NCBI GenBank assembly: GCA_039545355.1
Contig: BCJJ01000004.1
Span: 1,568,801 to 1,632,800, forward strand
Origin: Trichosporon coremiiforme
Lineage: Eukaryota; Basidiomycota; Tremellomycetes; Trichosporonales; Trichosporonaceae
Direction of reading: 5' to 3'
DNA length: 64,000 nucleotides
The notes beneath the pieces are model-generated. The model saw only the letters and a list, made by a program, of their open reading frames with translations. It did no database searches and was not told where the DNA came from. A program made the translations under genes and the position numbers. Positions 22,979 to 33,819 of the stretch are shown piece after piece. Within the stretch, counting starts at the first letter, position 1; each line of letters opens with the position of its first letter.

Positions 22979-23890
22979 TTGGCGACGCCGACGGCTGTGA
23001 GCCGAGAGGTGGGAAGAGTTCGCAGGCAAGCGTCACCGCTGCACAGGCGTCAACGCTGCTGAGGCATTCACGGGCGGGAGGGCGGGGAGGGGTGAAGGCA
23101 GTGAGGTTGGGAAGGGACGAGAGGCGGGCAAACAGAGGTGGTGGGCAATGCGAGGAAGAGGAGTGGAAGTGTAGAAGAGTAGAGCGTCTGTCGGTGGATT
23201 CGAGTTTGAGCGTAGTTGCGGAGTATGAATGTGTGTGTGTTCTGCAGGGATGGGAGATGGGAGATGCAAGATGCAAGTCGCAGGCGGACAGGCGGCCAGG
23301 CGGCTAGGCAGCAGTTGAGCAAGTCATGGCATGAGCCTGCCTGAGCCTGCCTCAGGTGAGACTCCCTCAGGTGCATAGCATCCGCCAGGTTAATCTAAAA
23401 CCGGTCGGGCAATTACACCGTTGCCCTTATGACCACTGTAATCAAGCCACTTAGGGTCGCTTAGCAAATTTGTATTCTAGTCGACCGGGCTAGCGCACCT
23501 CGTCCACCCAGGCCACCCAGGCGACCCAGGCCACACAGGGGCGCTGGCTGTCCTCCTGGACCCAGGACCACCCAGGACAGCCAGGACCTGCGACACAAGC
23601 GAGCCTTCGAACCGCAGCAGGACCGCGTTCCAGCCGATTTCCAGCTTACCAGTGCAGCCTGCGCCCCTGTACCCGGTGGCAAAACTCCCTTCCTCTCTAT
23701 CCTCGAACCCATTCCTCCCTCACCGTACCTCACTTTGCCACGCTTTGTTACGTAACACCATCACTGGCATCACTCACTCATTCACCCAGCGCTCACCGGC
23801 CTGGGGCCTCGGGTCACGCGCGTCATCGTGGTCTCGTCCAGACCCGGCACACCGCTTGCGCTTACGCTGCCTCGCCGCATCTAGCTCGTC
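22979..23890. promoter_or_regulatory. Divergent promoter of the GATA factor and SNX4
   Basis: 912 bp. Its minus-strand side is C/T-rich (long leader of the GATA gene). A minisatellite of CACCCAGGC-like units lies at about 23503-23590. No ORF is supported and no clear TATA box is seen. Confidence 0.5.
23503..23590. repeat. Degenerate CACCCAGG minisatellite
   Basis: Units CCACCCAGG, CCACCCAGG, CGACCCAGG, CCACACAGG run in tandem at about 23506-23541. Looser copies (GACCCAGGA, CCACCCAGGA, CAGCCAGGA) continue to about 23590. Confidence 0.75.
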
Positions 23891-25839
23891 ATGTTCACCG
23901 GTCACTCTACCGACTCTACTCCCCATCAGTACCACCAGTACACCATGGAGGAGGACGGCTTCCACTCCATCTCCTGGGACGATGCCCCTCCGGCCCGCGC
24001 ATCTACCGGCTTCGCCGACATGTCGGCTGTGGGCGCTGCAGACGACGACGACGATGATGACGGCTTCGACAAGATCTCCGCCACCTCGCCGCTGCACGAG
24101 GAAGCCCCAGAGCCCTCCGCCTCGCGGCCGCCCCAGTCCCAGACGCACACTGCCAGGGGAGCAGCACCGGAGCTCGACATCGACGACTTGTGGGGCGGCA
24201 GATGGATGTCTGTCGTAGTCTCGGACCCTGTCAAGGAGCATGAGGGCAGCAAGGACATGTACGTGTCGTACGCTGTCAAGACGCAGGTGAGTTCAAGTAA
24301 GCTGTGCACACTGTGTGCGGTGGAAGTGTACTGCGGAACGCCCTGCTCACTGCCAGACCAACTTGCCGACGTTTGAGAAGCCGTCATCCAGCGTACGCCG
24401 TCGCTTCCAAGACTTTGTCTTCCTCCGTGATCATCTCGCCAAGAGCTTTCCAGCTTGCGTGATCCCGCCCATCCCCGACAAGCACAGGTTAGGTGAGCTA
24501 GGATTCTGTTGGGAGTAGCTGACAAAGCAGAGTACATCAAGGGTGACCGCTTCTCATCCGAGTTCGTGGAGAAGCGTAGGCTGGACCTGCAGCGCTTCGT
24601 CGACCGGCTGGCCAAGCACCCGATCCTGCGCCGGAGCAAGCTCGTCAGCGACTTTTTGTCGAGCGGAAACTGGTCTGTCGCCAAGCACAAGCACCTCGCG
24701 AACCCGCCGCCCGATTCCCACACGTCTCTGATGGACTCACTCAGCGACACACTCGTGAATGTATTCACACGAGTGCGCAAGCCAGACCCTCGTTTCGTCG
24801 AGATGACGGACAACCTGGAGCGGTTCGAGGACGGGATGAGCCAGATCGAGCGCCTGGTCACGCGGAACAAGAACCGCGGAGATGGTATGTTGGGCTCATC
24901 GTTGACTGCGCTGGCGCTAATGACCACCAGATCTCGCTGCGGACTACCAGGACATGGCCGCGGCGTACCAGGGCCTCGGTTACCTCGAGAGCGGAATCAC
25001 GGAGCCGCTGAACCGGTTTGCGGAGAAGATGCTCGACTTCTCGACACTGCTCAAGCACCAGAACCAGGCGGCGTTAGAGCCCTTCCTCCAGCAGACGCAC
25101 TCGCTGCTGGCGTACTCGGCCGCTCACCGCTCGACGATTAAGCTCCGTGACCAGAAGCAGCTCGACTTTGAGGAACTCGGCGCCTACCTCTCGGCCGTGG
25201 TCAGTGAGCGCGACCGCCTGGCAGCCCTCAATTCGGGTCATGTGGGCGGTCCCGTTGGGCTTGGCACATACTTGCGCGACCAGGTCGACAAGCTGCGCGG
25301 CACCGACGACATCCACACACGCCGCGAGCGCATGCGCAAGCTCGACGGTAAGATCCATGAGGTAAGTGTAGGATAGAGCGCGGAGTGCGAGGTCGCCAGC
25401 GTCTTGGCGGGCGTGGCACACGAGAGCTGGAGGTGTCTTCCACAGCCAGAAGTGTGAAGCAGAGTGTCATTTACACTGCTCGAAGTGTGCAGCTCACCGC
25501 TATACACCGCTGGAAGTGTGAAGCACGACGCGGGGCGTGGCACTTCGGGTGTCGCCAAGCTTCTGCTAGGCCGAAAGTAGCTAACAACCAGTTGCAAGAG
25601 GCCGTGACGGCAGCAAACGACACGTCAAACAGCTTCTCAGACGAGGTGCTGAAGGAGCACGAGATCTTCGAGCTCTCAAAGCAGCAGGAGATGAAGGAGC
25701 TCCTGAAGCGGTACGCGGACGGGCAGGTGGAGATGCTCCAGCGCGCAATGGATGACTGGGACAGGGTAGGCTAGCATTGGTGCTCACAAGCTGACAGCAG
25801 ATCATCCCAATGCTCCAGCGTATCCGGGTCGAGGTCTAG
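23891..25839 (+). CDS. SNX4: Sorting nexin SNX4/Atg24 (PX-BAR)
   Basis: Endosomal PX-BAR protein that, with partners such as Atg20/Snx41, retrieves SNAREs from endosomes and supports selective autophagy (family knowledge). The spliced product is 509 aa: an acidic N-terminus (Asp run near residue 50), a PX domain at about 103-222 with RRRFQDFVFLRDHL and the Pro loop IPPIPDKHRLEYIKGDRFS, then a BAR coiled-coil to the end (about 245-505), including YQGLGYLESGITEPLNRF. Five introns: 24287-24356, 24493-24530, 24885-24930, 25362-25591 and 25766-25800. The last exon encodes only 12 residues, ending RIRVEV. The phosphoinositide-binding Arg (RRRF) and Pro-rich loop are present. Intron 4 (230 nt) is unusually long and contains a repeated element. 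Confidence 0.94.
25449..25525 (+). repeat. Three spaced GAAGTGTG copies inside SNX4 intron 4
   Basis: GAAGTGTGAAGCA at 25449-25461 and 25513-25525, and GAAGTGTGCAGCT at 25482-25494, spaced 33 and 31 nt. Between copies 1 and 2, AGTGT and ACACT can pair as a small hairpin. Confidence 0.8.
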
Positions 25840-27690
25840 GTTGTACAGATGAAATGTATATTAGGCATAGTCAAGTGAGGGGGTCACTTGGCGGCCATGA
25901 GGTTGAGCAACTAACGACAGGAAGTGCCGTTGGCCGGTCTAACGGCGTTGAAGACGAACTCACAGCAGGCAGCGACGCGATCGTCTTCGCTTACTGGCAC
26001 CAAGGCAGGCACTGACCCTAGTAGCCATAACATGTGCAGCAGGGCTGCGCGGCTAGCTCTGGCCAAGTCGGTCCAGCAAGCCTGACCCCGCGACACACCC
26101 ATTACACTCCTCCTGGCGGCTATCGTCAGCATATAGCTGGTCTGCCGAACCGTCACTCATGCGCAACTGGCAAAACGTCACTCTCAGCACCGCGAGAAAT
26201 GCCAGGCAACGGCACGTTTGTCCATTGCGACAGCGGGGCTGGGTCCGCAGTCGTGTCGGGCCCAGACCGCCCAAGCTCTGTAGCCTGATGCCTTGACAGG
26301 TATCAGCTAGCGGAATCCGGCTCTCACAAACTACGACTCTGCAGCGTTCTTACCGCGCGTACTTTCCAGCGGTGGGCTGAACCTGAACGGACTGGACAAG
26401 GCGTGCTGCGACTGACGAGGCGGACGCTTATGGATTCTAGTATGTGACCACGCAACTTCACGCTGACTACCACTGACCTATGGTAAAGTCGGTATATTGC
26501 CAACCTTCCATCTGTCCCATGTCTAACTCAGAGCTCAGCGAACAACATCCCTCCCTGAGACAGCTCTCGACAGCCCCCATCGTGGGCCACACGACGAAAC
26601 GTCAGGTCCAGCCTCTAACAAGACGGCGATGAGAGCAAGATCTGAGCCAGCAGCGAGGACAAGGCTGTGCCAGATGCACGGACACTCACGGAAGGCTTCC
26701 GTGCTACCACCAGGCGCCCCCCTCGGACCTCGGACGCATCCGCATTCTCAGCCCCAAGGAGCGAAAACGGAGGACGAACGTCTACCGGCCATCGGCTTAT
26801 GCCATGATTTGCCCTGGTCTGCAGCGTGACGCCGAGATCTGCCCGTTTCGTCTTCTCTGACCTAGCTCCTTGTCGTCTCACGTCTCACTCCGCACACAGC
26901 ACGACGGGCAGCGCCTCTCCCGCTTCTCGACCTCATCGCCCCATCCTGCGTCTAACGACGATCACCCTCAGACCACTCCTTCTGTTCGCTGCGCCCAAAT
27001 TCGGACCAGCAACACCAGCAACACCAGTCGAGTCAGGGGCAGAAGAGGTGATACACTCTCCGGCCGCGATCCAGCTTCAGGTCTGGTCTCGGCCTCTCGG
27101 GGTCGGGCAAGACGACTCCAGCATTGCCCGAACAGAAGCCTGGAGTGGTTCGCGGGGTCGGGAACAACGACACAGAGGACGTCCTAGGCCCTAGGTTCTG
27201 CTGGCACAGCCAGCGGTCAATGCACGCTGATCTCGCTCCACACCTGACCTGGGCGCATGGACCCCTTGACTTGCTGAATTGTGCCAGCAAGGATCGCCGA
27301 GTTCTGGACTTTTCGCTGATCAATCTGATCAATCGTCAGAGGACAGCGGCGAGGGTTGGTGACCCGGTGGCCAGTTGGCCAGTTGGCTGTTCCAATCGTC
27401 AGGCTTACAGCTTGCCGCCATGATCTCACGGTCGCCAGCCAATGCTTCCACTGATGGCCACTGAACAGACTCTACTGATGTGGCTCCAATACGGCAGCCG
27501 CGAGGGACCTCCACCTCCAAAAAGGCGCACAGCGACAAGACGTCGAAGCAGCGCCCAGCCTTTGAGATGCCAACACTTGTGTCTCGCTCGGGCCCCGATC
27601 CGCATCGTGCGTAACGGCACTCACTATGCATGCAGCTGTGCCTCTCTGCGGTGCATGCTTGTCCCACATATGAATGCGTACCCAACACAC

Positions 27691-27740
27691 TCTGCAAAAG
27701 AACTCACCCCCCCAACCCACTCTGCAAAAGAACTCACCCC
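27691..27740. repeat. 30-nt-period direct duplication
   Basis: TCTGCAAAAGAACTCACCCC occurs at 27691-27710 and again exactly at 27721-27740, separated by a C-rich 10-nt spacer ending in AACCCAC. Confidence 0.9.
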
Positions 27741-28823
27741 GAACCGCGTGAGACAGACGAGTTCAAGTCAAGCCTACTCAAGCCCTCCCCCCCCTCCCAC
27801 GTGGATTCTGCGTCAGTGATCGTCGTCTCGTGCACGACCCAACCTCGGGATGCAGCCGCAGATGCGACAGGAATGCGAGCCAGACATCTCGCATGTGTCA
27901 CGAGTGTATTCGCTGAGCGGCGGTCCTGGCGGAGTTGTACCCCGGCGTGGTCGAGCTGTAGCTGAAGCTCAGTTTCGGCAAGTGCGTGCGCGCATCCTCG
28001 CGACACTCCCGCATGCGACACTTCGAGATTAGGAGACAGTCGTGTCTGGACAGGCACAAGACACCCAGCAGGAAGATATTATGAAGCCATACGCGCAGCG
28101 TTCGTGTGCCGCAGGAGTCTGGACAGTGGTGCTCACGCCGCGCGATGGTCCGCATCCGAACACCAGCATTCCGGAGAGCACTTCCGCCTCTCTGCTGCTC
28201 TAATCGGCCGTAGTGAGCGGCTATGGTAGATGTCACTGCCATACCGCCGCTTTACGCACGCGTCGTTGAGACTGGGTCGCGATTCCCGCACCGTGTTCTG
28301 CTTTCACTCGATCTCACGTTACTGGAATCAGCTGTGGCGGCATTGTCGGCGAGGAGAAAGAAGGCGGTGGAGAGAGGAAACAGGGAACGGCGCCTTCGAT
28401 GCAACTGGCCCCGTCCGAATGATGTTTCGTCACTACTGCCAGCCTGACAAGCATTCGGGGCAGCTAGGACGAGGCCAGGAGGGAACGTGATGCTGCGAAA
28501 AACGCCATCGGTCCGAGAAGGCTCCCCAAGTCAGGACCAGCATCGGCATGCCAAAGTCACATCGCTGTCCCCCCGCTCTACCGGTGCGGAACGGCCGACA
28601 CACATTCGAAGCGTGGGGATAGAGGCATGCAGTCGAGACAAAATAACCCAAGATCTTCTCGGCGCCGAAGGGGACAGTGCCAGCGTCATCGGCCAAACCC
28701 CTCCGGACCACACTTGCGCCGACCAGCCGACTGGCTTGACGTCACTGGAATCAACCCCCTCGCCCCCCGTTCTGCTGTCGCATGCCGCTGACGGCCACTA
28801 CTGGAACGCCGCAATGTCCCCAA

Positions 28824-28845
28824 CCCCCCCCCCCCCNCCCCCCNN
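28824..28845. other. Poly-C run with undetermined bases
   Basis: About 20 C residues interrupted by N at 28837 and ended by NN at 28844-28845. The length of this homopolymer is therefore unreliable in the assembly. Confidence 0.9.
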
Positions 28846-30047
28846 GTCCCCGCAAAGTTTGCGGCTCGGAGGAAGGAAGGGTGCGGCGATGATCACCCCC
28901 TGCTTCCCTTCTCGTAAAGTGGAAATGTTCCGTGGCAGAGATAAAAAAAAATTGCGGCAGACGGCGAGAAGGTGGACATGTGATTGTGTTGTGCGTGGCA
29001 CTGGAACCAAAACCTGGCCGCAGTGTGTCAGTGGTCCAGAACCCGGTGCGCGCAGTGTTTGCAGCGTCTACTCCGCAGTCACTACGCCTTCAGACTGGGT
29101 GGTGTAGTTGCTCCGAACCAAGCTCCGAGCCAATCCTTCGGTGTCGCCACGACCGAGAGCGGAAGGTAGCCTGCGGAAGACGACACCCTTTCCCCAACTC
29201 CGGAGGCTGGAAGTGATACTACCCTGTTACAACAGGATGAGCAGAGCATGACTTTGGACTGCGGCGCCGACAAGGGAGCAAGGGTCACGGACCCGAAGTA
29301 GAGCGTCGCGGTGACGACGGCGGCGTCGCGGCGTCCGCATGTTTGCCTCTCTGTGCTCCCTTGCTCCTTACCCTCACTCCCACCACCCTCTTCACCGAGA
29401 CCAAGCACATGGCCACGGAAAGTCCCTCAGACTAGATATCCCACAAGCACATGCCGTAGACTCATGACGTCTATACCCTTCCTCGCCGTTTTTTTCGTTG
29501 GTTCAAAATCCCAAGGTGCGCCCGAGACAAAGGACTTCCTACCGGCCCCGGAGGGCCACCGCAGCCCCCCACCCTGCGCCGCCCCGGCCGCTTCTCTCCT
29601 TCGTGTCCCCATGGCCCATGAGACCAGTCCTGTAGCCCGGAGCCGTCAAACAGTGACGACAGAGCGGCCAAGCACAAGAGGCGTAGAACCAAACAGAACC
29701 CTCCTCTGCCACCTCTGCCCAATCTGTGCCCGCATAGCGTTTCGCCATCGTGCATCTCTGTCGTCATAGAGGTCCAGACACCGGGTCGAGACTCAGTCTC
29801 CCACGCAGTCCCACGACGTGGGACGTAAGGGAGTCCTACTAGTCCTAGGTTACCGCACCGGAACCAATCTTCGCCCCTCTTTCTCTTCCGCAGGGCTGCA
29901 CCGCACAACAGTTGTAGCGTCGCGTCGGTAGCGAAAAGCGGAGTTGCCCTCACTGCCCGTTCCCTCACACCCAGGCTTGCCCCAGGTTCGCTCGGTATGC
30001 TTCGGCAAGCTCAGCAACTAAGACAAGAAGAGGAGAAAAGGATTGGA

Positions 30048-30074
30048 GGGTTGTTGGGAGGGTGTTTGGGGGGG
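30048..30074 (+). other. G-quadruplex motif
   Basis: GGG TTGTT GGG A GGG TGTTT GGGGGGG gives four G-runs with loops of 5, 1 and 5 nt. It lies about 640 bp downstream of the Ecl1-type gene's stop, on the opposite strand. Confidence 0.65.
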
Positions 30075-30709
30075 TGTTCCGCCTGATTCCCAGATGCCCA
30101 TATGCCCATAGGCCCACATGCCCACAGCCATACCAGCCAGTAGATACTTGCGCCCACCGGGAACAGCCCGGCAGGCACGCATGCACGCAACTTGCAGTTG
30201 GACGCGAGCTCGAACGAGCATGCAAGCCTCCTTGCTCAACCCACCCATGCCCCTCTGAGCCGATCAGCAATCGCCCCTATGGAACCGTGCCCTTCGTGCC
30301 GTCTTTCCCATGCCAGAGCATGGATTTTTCGGCATGCCCTCGGTACGTCGCGATGCCCAGCTGGCACAACTACGATCCTCGCGACTTGGTCGCTTCCCTC
30401 GAAAAGTCCCACTTAGAGTCAGCCTAGCCAGTCAGTAATGTCAGTGAGAAGGACACACATGGATTGCAGAATGCACCGGTTTTAGCGTGATTGTGTGGCA
30501 GGTTGAGACACCCGCTGTAATGTGTGAATGCCATGTGAATGAAGCTACCAAAGTGCTATGGACTGGGATCCCTCTCTGGAGGGATGAGGGATGTTTTACA
30601 ATGCTGATGATACGGAGTCGAGAGAGAGAGAGGAAACACTGGAGTGATGGGATCTCGTTTTGTTTTGGGTCGTAAAAGCTCGAAGCTCTAAGGGGCTCGC
30701 TGCGCTCGC

Positions 30710-31900
30710 TCAAGCAAGCACCTGGGGATGGAGACGGCCGCGGTCCTCGTAGCTGAGGCCGAGGGCGAGCTCGCCGCTACGGCGGGCGGGGCGGGAACGA
30801 GAGCGCGAGTGAGCGATGCGCCCGCGCTCGCGCGAATTCCGCTCGCGAGAGCGCTCGCGGCTATTCCGGTCGAGTCGGCTGGGGGCGACCTCGCGCTCCT
30901 CGTGGTGCGTGAGCTTGCTGACCGGCTGGCGGTCGGGGCGAGAGACACGCTCACGGGAGCGGCCGCGCGTTTCCCGTCCGCTGGGCAGAGTCATGTTCGG
31001 CATGGCGGACGTGACGGGGGGCAGCGGGCTGTGGCTCATCGGAGCAGCGACGCCGGAGAGCTCGAGGGCGGGACGGGGGTGGATGCCGCCCATCGAAGCG
31101 CGGGGCGAGGGAGGGTGAGGGTCGCTACGACTCCGGGACAGCAGCGACGAGCCGAGGACGTGCGTGATACTCCGCTCCTCGGGCAGTGCGGGGCAGAGGA
31201 TATTCGGCGTCCGCGTGCCCTGATTCCGACTACTGTCCGAGCAGACGCGAGACGCACTTGATCGCACCTCGTCATTGTTGGGGCCGAGGGAAAGGCAGCT
31301 GATCGCCTCGGCAGCGTCGGAACGATCCCGGCTGCGTGCCCGGTGGCCGATCGGTCGTCCGCAGCCGCAGCGGGGCAGGAGAGCGAGGGGGCTAGTGACG
31401 CTGTTCGTGACAGACGACTTGCGACCGAAGCGCAGAGTCTCGACCGACGTGCCAGAGGGCGCCGTCGTGCCAGCCAGAGGAACAGTCATCATGACCGGTG
31501 TCCGTGATGAACTCGGGATCTTGACAGGCATCGTCGAGAGCGAGCCAAAGACCTGCGTCGGGTAGGCGGGAGGAGGGAGGTCGAAGCACTCCTTGTTGGG
31601 CGAGCCGCCGTCGACGGGATTCGTGGCGGGCGACTGGATGGGCGACTCGGAGATCGACGACGAGCTGCTCGATCCACCACGACGGCGGGGCGAGAAGATG
31701 GGCGACGGAGCGATCTGGTGCACGGGGCGCACGCGAGGCGACAGCGACGAAGGAAGCTGCGCCGTCAGGTGCACGCCGTGGGCGGCCTTGATCGCGGGGG
31801 AAGGGGTGCCATTGTCCTGCTGCTTGCATTCTGCCGAGCAGTACAGCCCCTTGCAGGGCTGCTGGCAGATGAAGCAGCGCTCAAAGTCTTCCTCAAACAT
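30710..31900 (-). CDS. Ecl1-type zinc-binding protein (life-span regulatory factor family) with RS-like tail
   Basis: A single-exon coding region of 396 aa. The N-terminus DFERCFICQQPCKGLYCSAE, followed by Cys, gives C9, C12, C21 and C25, the CxxC...YCSxxC pattern of the fungal Ecl1 family (extenders of chronological life span, zinc binding, stress and nutrient response). Ascomycete Ecl proteins are often much shorter, so the long Ser/Pro-rich remainder is notable. It includes SPRRRGGSSSSSSISESPI, a second small Cys cluster (RCGCGRP near residue 175-185), and an Arg/Ser-dipeptide-rich segment near the C-terminus (about 315-385; SRERSRERNSRERG). ATG 31900 is the first true ATG. Just upstream is a clear leader intron (31924-31975) whose sequence reads open in frame but starts with no ATG, so the coding region does not extend. 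Function beyond zinc binding is inference. Confidence 0.75.
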   Translation of the reverse strand: MFEEDFERCFICQQPCKGLYCSAECKQQDNGTPSPAIKAAHGVHLTAQLPSSLSPRVRPVHQIAPSPIFSPRRRGGSSSSSSISESPIQSPATNPVDGGSPNKECFDLPPPAYPTQVFGSLSTMPVKIPSSSRTPVMMTVPLAGTTAPSGTSVETLRFGRKSSVTNSVTSPLALLPRCGCGRPIGHRARSRDRSDAAEAISCLSLGPNNDEVRSSASRVCSDSSRNQGTRTPNILCPALPEERSITHVLGSSLLSRSRSDPHPPSPRASMGGIHPRPALELSGVAAPMSHSPLPPVTSAMPNMTLPSGRETRGRSRERVSRPDRQPVSKLTHHEEREVAPSRLDRNSRERSRERNSRERGRIAHSRSRSRPARRSGELALGLSYEDRGRLHPQVLA

Positions 31901-31923
31901 GGTGTTTTTTTGTTGTCGTAGAA

Positions 31924-31975
31924 CTAAGCACGTCAGCAAGTTGATCTTGCGGGCTGTTCTTTGTGCAAGACTCAC
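31924..31975 (-). other. 5'-leader intron of the Ecl1-type gene
   Basis: GTGAGTCTTG donor, TTGCTGACG branch point and TTAG acceptor define a 52-nt intron ending 23 nt before the start codon, in the same style as the coding introns of the window. Confidence 0.7.
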
Positions 31976-32533
31976 CGACTGGGTGAACGCGGCGAACTGC
32001 GGTGGAGACTACGAGTGCCCACGAAGAACGTCGGTTGTGTCCGATAAGACGGTTGGGGGGCCGAGGCTACCGTTGGGCGGTTATGGTGAAGAGCGTTTTG
32101 GTGTGGAGAGAGAAGGAGGGAAGACGTGTAAGGCAAGCCAAGGTTTGTTCAAAAAACGTTGGTTGCAGAAGGTTGAGTCAACGACAGGTAGAGGAGGATC
32201 GGGTCGGCCGAACGGGGGGTGTTGATAAGATTCGAATCGACGAAGGTGAGGCTGAGCGACACGGGGGCTGTGTGAGTAGTGTATTAGGGTACCGTGTGGT
32301 GAAGTGTGTGAGAGAGAGGTGGCGATGCAGACGACTTGTGTATGGTGGTCGTGGATGTCTCTGTGGGTGAAGAGATGAGATGGGTGTGAGGATATGAGGG
32401 AGAAAAAAGCGTGTGGCCTGGTGAAGATAACTGGAGTCGCCTGTTGATGAGGGCCAAAAGCGTGCGTGCAAAGTCTTCGTGTGTCGATTTCGATTTCGAG
32501 TTGGAGGTTTGGTTTGGTGGGGACTGAGAGGCA

Positions 32534-32556
32534 GGGCCGAGGGACAGGGCGGTGGG
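32534..32556 (+). other. G-quadruplex motif in the Ecl1-type promoter/leader
   Basis: GGG CCGA GGG ACA GGG CGGT GGG, loops of 4, 3 and 4 nt. It lies on the strand opposite to the gene, about 630 bp upstream of its start codon. Confidence 0.65.
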
Positions 32557-32761
32557 CCCAAGGGGGGAGGGAGGACTGGGAGGGGAGGCACGGCCAGGGC
32601 AGGGTGAGTGTGCTCGCTCGCTCGCTGGCGCTGCGTCTGCTCTACGTTTTTGCTTCAGGGTCGGGAATGAGTCGAGAGGAAGGGAGAAAGTAAGGGCGAC
32701 CAGGGACCGAGCAGGGTCTCGCTGACTGGGGACGGCCAGGGTCATGCGGCCAGGGTACGGG

Positions 32762-32800
32762 GCGACAACGGGCGACGGGGCGGGCGACAACGGGCGGCGG
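32762..32800. repeat. Direct duplication of GCGACAACGGGCG
   Basis: GCGACAACGGGCG occurs at about 32762 and again at about 32784, each followed by a G-rich run. Confidence 0.7.
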
Positions 32801-33791
32801 GGAAGGTAGGGGCCATGAGCGACGGGCGACCCCGGGCGTGAGCAGTCAGCACTCAGTCAGCAAAAGCACTCTCCTTCTGATCAGACTTGGCAAGGGTGGC
32901 GTGATTGCCCAGGTCCTGTGACTCCATCGCTCGTCCTTGTCGCCGTGACCGGGCGTCCTGACCACTCGCAATGACCGCACCATCTCCTCTCAGCCAGTGA
33001 CACGCTGCACCCACAACCACATGCGTACCGCACCGGCAACCGACCGACTCGACCGTTGCCTGTGACCTCACCACCACTACTCGCACACCGAGTCAGCCTG
33101 ACCTCGACGACCTCGGCTTCGGCTTGCATCCCACCGTCGGGGCGGAGCGTAGACCGTAATAGCTCGCATTTTCGCACGCTCTCTCGGCCGCCAGTCTCTT
33201 ACGACCATGTTTGTACCCGCCATCGCGAGCCGAGAGCCTCGAGCCTTCGGTCTTGATCAGGCTCGGTCTCGTAAAGGCGTGTTCTGCATGGTTGTTTGGT
33301 TTTCGCGTGTTTGCATCGGTTTTCGCACGGTGCCATCTATTCTCGACTGCAACAGCGCAGAGCAGAACCAGTCACCCTCCTCTGGCAATGCACGTTCTCA
33401 CTGATCGAAAATAAAGCCCCCAATCCCCCAACCGGGCCGCACTACGGCTCCGCCGTGTCACTGACAATGAACCTGCAACCCTGCAACCAAGCGCCCAAGC
33501 CTGCGCAACCTGGACTAGTGCAAGCCTTGCAAGAGCCTGTCCGCTCGGAACAGAGCAGCACTGCATAGATCCATGTCGATTGCCCTTGCTCAACGTCGTG
33601 ATAGCGATTGCCGCTGCGTAAGCGTTCTGTATCAGATCTAGAAACTTCGACAGCCCGTGCGTTTCCGCCACCAGCCCTTCTTGGCACAACAACGAGAGCA
33701 AGCAAAAGTGCAAGCTTTTCGCTCTGACTCACATCCCCAGCCCCGAGCCCCGAGTGAATGCAGGAGCCGGACCTCGGACCTGTGGACCTGC

Positions 33792-33819
33792 GGGCGGCGG
33801 GCGAGGGGGGGGGGAGGGG
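33792..33819 (+). other. G-quadruplex motif
   Basis: GGG CGGC GGG CGA, a run of ten G, A, then GGGG. Short loops (4, 3, 1). It lies in gene-free DNA. Confidence 0.6.

Larger units (their letters stand above)
25840..30709. other. 4.9-kb gene desert
   Basis: No convincing gene. It includes a 30-nt-period duplication (27691-27740), a C homopolymer with three undetermined bases (28824-28845), a G-quadruplex motif (30048-30074), and CCCATA/CCCACA-rich sequence near 30092-30128. No RNA gene with recognisable tRNA A/B boxes is seen. Confidence 0.5.

Noticed and set aside
22979..23029. 17-codon extension of the GATA factor
   Set aside because: Begins at TTG, not ATG; ATG 22978 is the first real start.
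28487..29107. 206-codon plus-strand frame across the undetermined bases
   Set aside because: Passes through a poly-C run with N bases; translation is low complexity and frame is unreliable.
29496..29512. GGTTCAAAATCC, similar to a tRNA T-loop/B box
   Set aside because: One base too long for the loop, no matching stem, no A box or acceptor stem around it.
31901..31975. 25-codon extension of the Ecl1-type protein
   Set aside because: Starts with GTG of an intron donor (GTGAGT) and coincides with a well-formed leader intron.
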